Below are positions 56,974-64,000 of a stretch of 64,000 nucleotides of DNA, piece after piece. The translations under genes were made by a program, and so were the position numbers. Location: the NCBI GenBank assembly GCA_028532985.1, contig JANCIK010000013.1, positions 310,001-374,000 of the forward strand, read 5' to 3'. Source of the DNA: Stropharia rugosoannulata. Lineage: Eukaryota; Basidiomycota; Agaricomycetes; Agaricales; Strophariaceae. The notes below the pieces were generated by a model. That model had not been told where the DNA came from. It worked only from the letters and a program-made list of their open reading frames with translations, and did no database searches. Position 1 is the first letter of the stretch. Each line of letters begins with the position of its first letter.

Positions 56974-58962
56974 ATGGGTGATCATTTACCTGATAATACT
57001 GCCGCGAATCCAAACACCATCTGCCATAGATGTGAAGGTCTCATCAAGGCCTTACACGAATTGTTCAAGAAGTCGCCCCCAAAACCTCCAACCTTTCTCA
57101 GGTCACCTTCGATCTTCGGTCCCTACCCGATCTCTACAATTCAGAACTCTGGTTTGCATGGCTGCCACATCTGCTCCATCATCACCCAGGGGCTCTGCCC
57201 AGCCCATTCGGAGGGCGAGATACGTACAACATCCAATTTGAGTGTCACCATATACTTGTCTCGTCCCAGTACACCAGCAGTAGACGAAGGCACAGTGGCC
57301 TTTGTAGACACCAGAATGGAGGAGCCAGGTGGTCGTGTGCTCAGGAAAGCATTTCACATCGAAGTTACGAACAATCCCAAAGCAATTGTCCCTGCATCAT
57401 TGAGCTTCTCGACAGGTTCATATGCAACAATTGAAATGGCTCGCTCATGGCTTGGTCATTGTCTTTCAGAGCACCCACTTTGCGAGGAATTAACAAGAAC
57501 ACCTGCCTCTCGCAGTACATCAGTATTACCGACATATCTGGTACAAGTCGATCCACTGAGTCTACGCTTGTGTCCCACGAAGGACTTGAGGGAGCCTCCG
57601 AGATACTTGACGCTAAGTCATCGATGGGGAGGTTCACACATATTCAGATTACTTTCTCATAACTTGAACAGTCTACTTTGCAATATCGATCTCGACGATC
57701 TTCCTAGAACATTTCAAGAAGCTGTTTACATTACCCGGAAGCTCGGTTACCAATATCTTTGGATTGACTCTCTTTGCATCATACAGGACTCAAAGGAGCA
57801 CTGGCAGTACGAATCTGCAATTATGGGTGATATCTATCGGGGATCCACTTGCACTATTGCGGCTCTCGGCGGTGTTGATGGAGATAGTGGCTGCTTCAAG
57901 AACAGGAATCCTCTTTGTTTTCAGCAATACACGTTTGACTTCAGCGACGAAAAAGGAAGAACATTCTTCATGACTCCTGAAAGAGAAAAAACATCCGTTC
58001 AGGATACAGGATACGGCCCGGCCGTGGAGCCCCTTCATGAACGAGCGTGGGTCATGCAGGAACGAATGCTGTCGCCACGGACGCTATACTTTGGCTCCCT
58101 TGGCATATACTGGGAATGTGTGGTAGGAGATATCTCCAATAACACATCCACCGAACTGCTCATTGGCGGTCTCAGCACAAAATGTGCCATCAATGATGCT
58201 TGCAATCTTAAATTGACCGGAGAGTTCGACGAAAGCTACAGAGAATTTTGGCGTTTGTGGACCGCAATAATAGTAATGTACAATCCCTGCGGGCTAACAT
58301 TTGCAAGCGACAAGCTTGTCGCTATCGCCGGGATAGTCAAACTGCTGGAATGGCGTACCGGATTACACAATATTGCAGGCCTGTGGAAGGAATTCTTGGT
58401 GGCTGAACTCCTTTGGTACGTCGGCAAACCTCAAGAACGCACAAAAGGCATATATCAGGCACCAACATGGTCATGGGCCTCTATGAACTGCGAGATAGCT
58501 ACAGGAATCCAGGACTTTGACTATCAATTTGATTGGAAGACGAAATTAATCGACGCGGTTGCCAATTTAGCAGCACCAAATGGCCAGCTTTCCGATGCTC
58601 AAATACGTGTACATGGCCCACTTATGCTTGTGCGCAGCGTTCCCCTAATCAATCGGGATGGATATACGTACGGGCATGCGTTAAGATGGGGAATCAAGGA
58701 TCCCGAGAAGAACAGTGCGGATGATAATGTGACATACATGCCGGATTACCAACCAGACCTCAAGGATGAAGTCTGGGCCCTATTAATTGTTCACGCCACA
58801 TCGACAACAACGTGGATGAACATGGGGTTAGTACTTGCAAAGGCAGAAATTGAAGATTCTTTTATAAGAGTCGGAACTTTTCGGCAGTATGATTGGCCCT
58901 CAAATACTACGACAATGTTTGAAGAACGTTTGACCGAAATGGCCACTATAACCATCTTATGA
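56974..58962 (+). CDS. HET-G: single-exon HET-domain protein of a separate subfamily
   Basis: An uninterrupted 662-aa frame. The N-terminus has two Cys pairs (ICHRCEG near residue 18 and GCHICSI near residue 66), possibly a zinc site. The HET domain runs from about 212: YLTLSHRWGG, LPRTFQEAVYITRKLGYQYL, WIDSLCIIQDSKEHW, the IYRGSTCTIAA segment and RAWVMQERMLSPRTLYFG, with Trp/Gln/Glu of the third motif. The C-terminal region contains YQAPTWSWASM, usual in this class. It is closer to the classic Heterokaryon-incompatibility Pfam sequence (PF06985) than to the array genes: it lacks the array N-terminus, the introns and the upstream block. Likely a recognition or cell-death effector. No disabling change. 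Confidence 0.9.
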   Translation: MGDHLPDNTAANPNTICHRCEGLIKALHELFKKSPPKPPTFLRSPSIFGPYPISTIQNSGLHGCHICSIITQGLCPAHSEGEIRTTSNLSVTIYLSRPSTPAVDEGTVAFVDTRMEEPGGRVLRKAFHIEVTNNPKAIVPASLSFSTGSYATIEMARSWLGHCLSEHPLCEELTRTPASRSTSVLPTYLVQVDPLSLRLCPTKDLREPPRYLTLSHRWGGSHIFRLLSHNLNSLLCNIDLDDLPRTFQEAVYITRKLGYQYLWIDSLCIIQDSKEHWQYESAIMGDIYRGSTCTIAALGGVDGDSGCFKNRNPLCFQQYTFDFSDEKGRTFFMTPEREKTSVQDTGYGPAVEPLHERAWVMQERMLSPRTLYFGSLGIYWECVVGDISNNTSTELLIGGLSTKCAINDACNLKLTGEFDESYREFWRLWTAIIVMYNPCGLTFASDKLVAIAGIVKLLEWRTGLHNIAGLWKEFLVAELLWYVGKPQERTKGIYQAPTWSWASMNCEIATGIQDFDYQFDWKTKLIDAVANLAAPNGQLSDAQIRVHGPLMLVRSVPLINRDGYTYGHALRWGIKDPEKNSADDNVTYMPDYQPDLKDEVWALLIVHATSTTTWMNMGLVLAKAEIEDSFIRVGTFRQYDWPSNTTTMFEERLTEMATITIL

Positions 58963-59193
58963 TTTCAATTACTGTAGGTACATATGATGTGTTCGTGAAT
59001 CATATCGGACATGGAGGTAGCTTGTACTAGTATAAACCAAATCTACATCTACTGTATGCATGTTCGGCGTAGCCTGAATTCTTCCGGTCAATTTGGTGAA
59101 ACGTAGCTGAGATACAAATTCAAGAACCTTTAGATTTTATGCCGCACTGGGATAATAATATAGACATAAGTAGACTTCATCTGTCCATAGTAA

Positions 59194-60812
59194 TCAATCC
59201 TCGGGTTTATCCATGAGGTTAACGTCGAAATAGACGTTCCATGTGAGCTTATCTTGGGTTTCAGTACATTCTTGTTCGGAATTACGTGGCCTTTTGTCAA
59301 CAACATTTAGCACAACTGAGGCGCTACCCAGCATGCGCAACTTCCCACTACTGGCAGCGATGCATGATAGAAAGCCATGCTCCAATTCTGGTATCTTGCG
59401 TGCCACGTTTAAACACTTGATATGCTCTGTCGGGCTGAGAGATAGAACCCATATTTCAGGAGTGAGGTCGTCTGTGTCAGGTACAGGTATCCAGCCGCAA
59501 ATGTATACACTTGAGGTCATGAGTGACTGCACAGAGCCAGATGATGGAGTTGACAAGGGAGAAGCCTGAGGTTGTAGAGAGATAGTTGGCCCAGGAGCAT
59601 TCTTCCTTGGAAGACCTTGTTGACGCTTCGACACCAATGGTGAAAATTCAGCGGCAGTGCTGACATTGCCTGATGGTACGCATCCAATAGTATGGAAGTA
59701 GATATCAGTCGGAAATATTCCAGAGAAGTCTGTTGTAGCGCATTGGAATCGCCTATTCGTGGTATGATAGAAGAAGATGCTGTCTCTATTTAAGTCCATA
59801 GGCTGAAATATTGTGTTAGCGTGTTTAATAATGGGAAAGAGAGCAGAGAGTTAGGATTACTCACCACCTTTCCGGTTGGTGTCAAGAGAATCTTTGCACC
59901 GTTATACACTACACAAGCTCGGCCAAAGTTATGTCCCGAAGGCACTGGGGAGGAATATGGCTCATCACAGACAGCCCATGTCCATTCCGACTTTTCTGAG
60001 TTATATTCCGCAACGCTGAAGCTATAATGCGGTTGAGGATCATCACCAAATTGTCGATTGCCTCCGAATATGTAGAGTTTGTTACCAGTAGCGGTAACTA
60101 CTGGATGAATACGAGGCGACACATCTGGGCCATATATCCTCTGTACCCACCAGCAGCGGTTTTCAACGTCGATGATTATTGTATCTGCGTTCAGCTTCTC
60201 GGATGCTGGATCGTAGCCCCCAGATATGACAATGTAGCTGGTGTTATTGATCCTCAAGAGAGTACAACCAGGATAAGAAATACGAGGCAGTTGCCCTTTC
60301 TGTGGGTTGCGTTCTTCTGTAGAAAACGGATCCCGTGGGTTTCGATAAGTCAAGCTATTCTGACAAGAACAAGGAATAAGTTCATCGGCGTCAAGACTGG
60401 TAGACAGCCGCACAGAGAACGTACTGTGAGATTGGTCCACCGCATGCTCAAAACATCACAACAATAGAAATCAGATGTTGGAGAAAGTAAAGCGTCCCCC
60501 AGACGTGTGCCACCAATCATGTAAACCTTTTGGTGGTGCGGATCTTCAACAATACTTATCCAGTCGTTGTAAGGTGGACAGTTGCCTACAGCGCGTTTGA
60601 CTGTATTTGCGGCCTGAAGCAAAGAAAATCGGTCAGTTTTAGTTGAAGCAATTACACTATAGGACACAGGTGCGTACATTAGCCAAAGATACTTTCTTGA
60701 AAGGTGGAAACCTATGCTGTCGTGGCACTAAGTTGCCGCGCTCTGAGAAGCGTCGATTGTAGGCGGTGGTAGACTGTTTCCGCAGCGGGGAGCCAGATGA
60801 TACAAGAGTCAT
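59194..60812 (-). CDS. Kelch-repeat protein K1
   Basis: Four exons on the minus strand: 60812-60678, 60613-60425, 60359-59865 and 59802-59194, 475 aa. Start MTLVSSGSPLRKQS, with a basic head. Kelch blades are seen as KVYMIGGTRLGD, SYIVISGGYDPAS and KLYIFGGNRQFGDD, with WWVQRIYG and WTWAVCDEPYSSPVP as the matching outer strands, so it should form a beta-propeller for protein binding. The C-terminal exon (FYHTTNRRFQCATTDF, SSVYICGWIPVPDTDD, EIWVLSLSPTEHIKCLNVA) is unassigned. It is the tandem paralogue of K2, with the same exon sizes except for a 9-bp difference in exon 3. In K1 the AT-hook core of K2 is degraded (QGLPRK). Partner and function unknown. Confidence 0.85.
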
Positions 60813-61290
60813 GATCTGAGATCAAGGCTAACTTAAGCTCAGTGCATAAACAACTTTTGATCAAGCGTTGGCGGCATGAGCCTGAGGAAGCGTCATCAAG
60901 CGTTGACGCGGACGTTGAACGTGCGCGTGAACGTTGGCCAATGGCCGACTCGGAACGTTAACAGCATGTGACAAATGTTCTTATTTTGGCCAGGCGTCCA
61001 ACAGGTGTGTCCTGAGTCCTGACTCCCGTTTCCCGTGTCCCGTGTCTTGGGCAGCGTTGCTAGGGGTCTGGCCCGGCCATCGGCAACTATCTCTTATTCG
61101 TTCTGAAGTCAGTGGCCCTCTCCGAAACACCAGGCTGAATGGGATATAAGTGTTTAGTAAATTAAGCCTCAGACGCGTAGGCTCATGAGTGACGTGTAGC
61201 TATGAGAAACTGACTAGCAAAAACTACACATTAATAGAAGAAACTTCGTAAGTATATTATATTATTTCATTCCTCCACAGCGATTAAGAT
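60813..61290. promoter_or_regulatory. K1 upstream region
   Basis: 478 bp between the end of K2 and the start of K1. It should hold the K1 promoter. GTTGGC/GTTGAC-type strings with CGT repeat several times (60,863-60,960) and reappear upstream of K2 (62,997-63,030) as GTCGAACGTTGATC and GAACGTCAAC. Confidence 0.4.
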
Positions 61291-62950
61291 TCAATGCTCG
61301 GGTTTAGAGTCCATGAGGTCGATGTCAAAATAGACGTTCCATGTAGGCTCATCTTGCGTTCCAGTATTTTCTTGTTCAGAAATGCATGGCTTTTGGTCGA
61401 CAAGATTGGGGGCCAGTGGAGCGGTTCCCATCATCCGCAACTTCCCGCTACTGGCGGCGATGCATGCTTGAAAGTCGTGATCCAACTCCAGTATCTTCTG
61501 TGCCACGTTTAAGCATTTACTATGTTCTGTCGGACTGAGAAGTAGAACCCAAATTTCTGGAGCGAGGTCGTCTGTATCTGGTACAGGTATCCAGGCGCAA
61601 ATGTATATACTTGAGGTCATGGATGGCAATGACTGCACAGAGCTAGACGAGGAGCTTGGCAGAGAAGCCTGGGATTGTAGAGAAATAGTCTCTCCATGTG
61701 CATTCTTCCTTGGACGACCTCGTGCGCGCCTCATTACCAATGGTGCAGATTCAGCAGTAATAGTAGTGTTGCCTGATGGTATGCATCCAAGAGAGTAAAA
61801 AAAGATGTTGGTCGGAAATGTGCCGGAGAAGTCGGTTGTAGCGCATTGGAATCGCTTATTCGTAGTATGATAGAAGAAGATGCTGTCTTGACTGAAATCG
61901 ATGGGCTGAAATATTACGTTAAAATTAAATATCTAAACAACAATGCGAGAATGTAGAGAGTAGAGATTACTCACCTCCTTACCGGTAAGCCTACCTGGCG
62001 TCAAGAGGATCTTTGCACCGTTATACACCACACATGCTTGGCCAAAGACATGTTCCGAAGGCACTGGGGAGGAATACGGCTCATCACAAACAACCCATGT
62101 CCATTCCGATTTTTCTGAGCTATATTCCGCGACGCTGAAGCTATAAAGTGGTTGAGGATCATCGCCGAATTGTCGATAGCCTCCGAATATATAGAGTTTG
62201 TTTCCAGTAGCAGTAATTGCCGGATTAATACGAGACGACACATTTGGACCATATATCTTTTGTACCCACCAGCATCGGTTTTCAAGATCAATGATTATTG
62301 TATCTTCATTCAATTCCTCAGACGCTGCATTATAGCCACCGGAAATCACAATGTAGCTGGTGTTTTTGATCCGCAAGAGGGTGCAACCAGGGTAAGAAAT
62401 AGAAGGTAGTTGCCTTTTCTGCGGGTTTCGTTCTTCTGGAGAAAACGGATCACGTGGATTGCGATAAATCAAGCTATTCTGGCGAGACCAGGTAAGAAAT
62501 TTGAGACATGTAACATCGAAACAACATCAAGCTTCAAGGCTAGTAGCAGGCACATACCGTTAGATTGGTCCATCGCATACTCAAAACGTCACAACAATAA
62601 AAATCGGATGTCGGTAAGACTGAAGCATCCCCAGGACGGGTGCCGCCGATCATGTAAACTTTTTGGTGGTAGTGATCTTCGACCGTATTTACCCAGTCAT
62701 TGTAAGGCGGGCAGTCTCCTGCTGCGCGGTTAACTGTGTTAGTTGCCTGAAACAGAGAGAATTCACCAGTGTTAGCTGGAAAATTGTGCTTGCATCGCGC
62801 GGAAGGACAAGTGCTTACGCTGGCTAAAGATTTTATCTTGAAGGTTGGAATCCTATGCCGTCGTGGTAGTTTGTTACGTTCTGTCAAGCGCTGAGTGTTG
62901 GCCGATGCCGACTGTTTTCGAGGTGAGGAGCCAGACGATATGGAAGCCAT
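61291..62950 (-). CDS. Kelch-repeat protein K2 with AT-hook
   Basis: Four exons on the minus strand: 62950-62819, 62746-62558, 62478-61975 and 61905-61291, 479 aa. Start MASISSGSSPRKQSAS. Kelch blades: KVYMIGGTRPGD, SYIVISGGYNAAS and KLYIFGGYRQFGDD, with WWVQKIYG and WTWVVCDEPYSSPVP. Exon 3 is three codons longer than in K1 (GRL before TGKE). In the last exon RRARGRPRKNA contains the AT-hook core RGRPRK, which binds the minor groove of AT-rich DNA, so this copy may act at chromatin. K1 has lost it. Otherwise the two proteins align along their whole length. Function unknown beyond the domains. Confidence 0.85.
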
Positions 62951-63335
62951 GCTGTGAGATACAGGCTGACTTAAGCCCAGTCAACGAGGTGATCAAAAGC
63001 GTCGTCGAACGTTGATCATTCTGAACGTCAACACCGTGTGACAAAATTTCAAATTTTTGGCCGAAATCGGGCGCCAGTTTGGCGGCAGTCCAGGGTCTGG
63101 CATTCCGGAATCCCCCACGCCGTCGGTAGTTGTCTAATTCAACATATCTAAATTGTGGGGAAAATGGCAGTTTGTTGCCCAGAAAAGTACTTAAGAACAA
63201 GTCCCAGGCCGAGAAGTTCTATTACTAAATTGTACGGTAGGCATGTTGTGTACTTCGGGGAATGCCCTAGATGATTAAAAATGTGAACCTAAGACCGGAG
63301 ACCTCAGAACGCCCTCCTCCGCACATATTATCCGT
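62951..63335. promoter_or_regulatory. K2 upstream region
   Basis: 385 bp between the 3' end of the GH5 gene and the K2 start, likely the K2 promoter. No gene. Confidence 0.4.
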
Positions 63336-64000
63336 TCACATATCAACAACCATGAAGAAGTAGTAGAGCATAAAAGACAAGACCAACGCAGCCAGCGAAA
63401 GAATAACATGCCCATAGTCACTCCACACATCATTAACAACGAAATGAGGCTTGGGAGGAGGGTCCACAGAGACGACTATACGATGCCTTGCACCGGGAGA
63501 CACGTCTTGTGTAACGACGAACAAAGTTTGCCTTGCTTCATCGTGAACCCACTGGTCCCCCTTCTCCAATCCCGCTACCACAACCCGCCGCGATTTAGTC
63601 AGTCGCGCCGGGATAAATATCTCCGTCTCACGTGAGACGAGGTGATGATGTAATATCCGTGGGGGATCAGACACGCTATTCGAACTCGAAGGAGAGGCGG
63701 GGTTGGTATCTGCTGCCATTTCAGGGCTGACCCACTCATAGGTGAACCTCCCCATGTTCATCTCGTACTCGAAGCTCAGGGGGACTCCGGCTGTTTTCGC
63801 TGCGTACGGGCGCACGACCGCCGACAAGATGCGCCCGCCTCCGTCCAGCTCTGAATCGGTCTGAGTATATGTTAGCAGAGCTGGAGGTGCCGCGCGACTT
63901 TTGCTGAACCATGAGAAATTTTCGCCGTTCCAGTCGTCCCCATGATCATCGGTATTGTAAGGGTTGTAGTTCCACAGTCTATGGCCGATGGATTTTAGAT
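63336..64000 (-). CDS. GH5 steryl-beta-glucosidase-like enzyme, 3' part only
   Basis: The open frame on the minus strand runs from the right edge to a stop at 63336, about 220 residues, so the catalytic N-terminal part lies outside. The visible start is RLWNYNPYNTDD followed by HGDDWNGENFSWFS, a signature of the fungal glycosidase family 5 enzymes related to EGCrP2/Egh1 (sterylglucoside- and glycosylceramide-cleaving). RPYAAKTAGVPLSFEYEMN and TQDVSPGARHRIVVSVDPPP of the C-terminal beta-sandwich follow. The protein ends in a hydrophobic segment (GHVILSLAALVLSFMLYYFF), likely a membrane anchor, which such enzymes may or may not carry. No internal stop is seen. Confidence 0.82.
   Translation of the reverse strand, partial: LKSIGHRLWNYNPYNTDDHGDDWNGENFSWFSKSRAAPPALLTYTQTDSELDGGGRILSAVVRPYAAKTAGVPLSFEYEMNMGRFTYEWVSPEMAADTNPASPSSSNSVSDPPRILHHHLVSRETEIFIPARLTKSRRVVVAGLEKGDQWVHDEARQTLFVVTQDVSPGARHRIVVSVDPPPKPHFVVNDVWSDYGHVILSLAALVLSFMLYYFFMVVDM

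Noticed and set aside
1..64000. tRNA and rRNA genes
   Set aside because: I noticed no convincing tRNA cloverleaf or rRNA segment by eye, but a covariance-model scan was not possible, so absence is not proven.

Overview
The window looks like nuclear DNA of a filamentous basidiomycete (Agaricomycetes). Genes are split by many short introns (about 45-80 bp, GT-AG). The Nup57 and RPB9 orthologues are eukaryotic, and HET-domain genes plus a Tnp2-type transposon are typical of mushroom-forming fungi. The HET style and secreted phosphatase-like gene recall Rhizoctonia/Ceratobasidium, but that genus-level guess is from memory and not proven here.

Positions 1-43,000 are accessory DNA. Six tandem, same-strand paralogous HET genes (HET-A to HET-F, about 3.9-42.7 kb) share a five-exon layout, an N-terminal helical segment and a conserved upstream block. 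HET-A, B, D and E can be modelled as open 611-641 aa proteins. HET-C is broken by a 281-bp inverted-repeat element and an 11-codon deletion. HET-F has one Trp-to-stop change and a small internal duplication. Between B and C lies a nested transposon: a 7.8-kb element (T1; Tnp2-type transposase of about 1065 aa plus two accessory genes; 21-bp inverted repeats; 7-bp target duplication) sits inside an outer element (T2) with perfect 70-bp inverted repeats and a 6-bp target duplication. A six-exon gene of unknown function lies between C and D. The remaining DNA is repeat-rich and shows no convincing genes.

From about 44 kb the window is gene-dense: a secreted phosphoglycerate-mutase-like protein, a SIRT5-like sirtuin, nucleoporin Nup57 (minus strand), an alpha/beta hydrolase, the RNA polymerase II subunit RPB9 followed by decayed partial copies, a monocarboxylate-type MFS transporter, a seventh HET gene of a different subfamily, two tandem Kelch genes (one with an AT-hook), and the 3' end of a GH5 steryl-glucosidase-like gene running off the right edge.

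The HET domain is known in fungi for triggering cell death in non-self recognition. The array, with its shared promoter block, mosaic similarity, decayed members and transposons, looks like a fast-evolving recognition locus beside a stable housekeeping segment. All exon boundaries are read by eye from splice sites, reading phase and paralogue comparison, with no transcript evidence.
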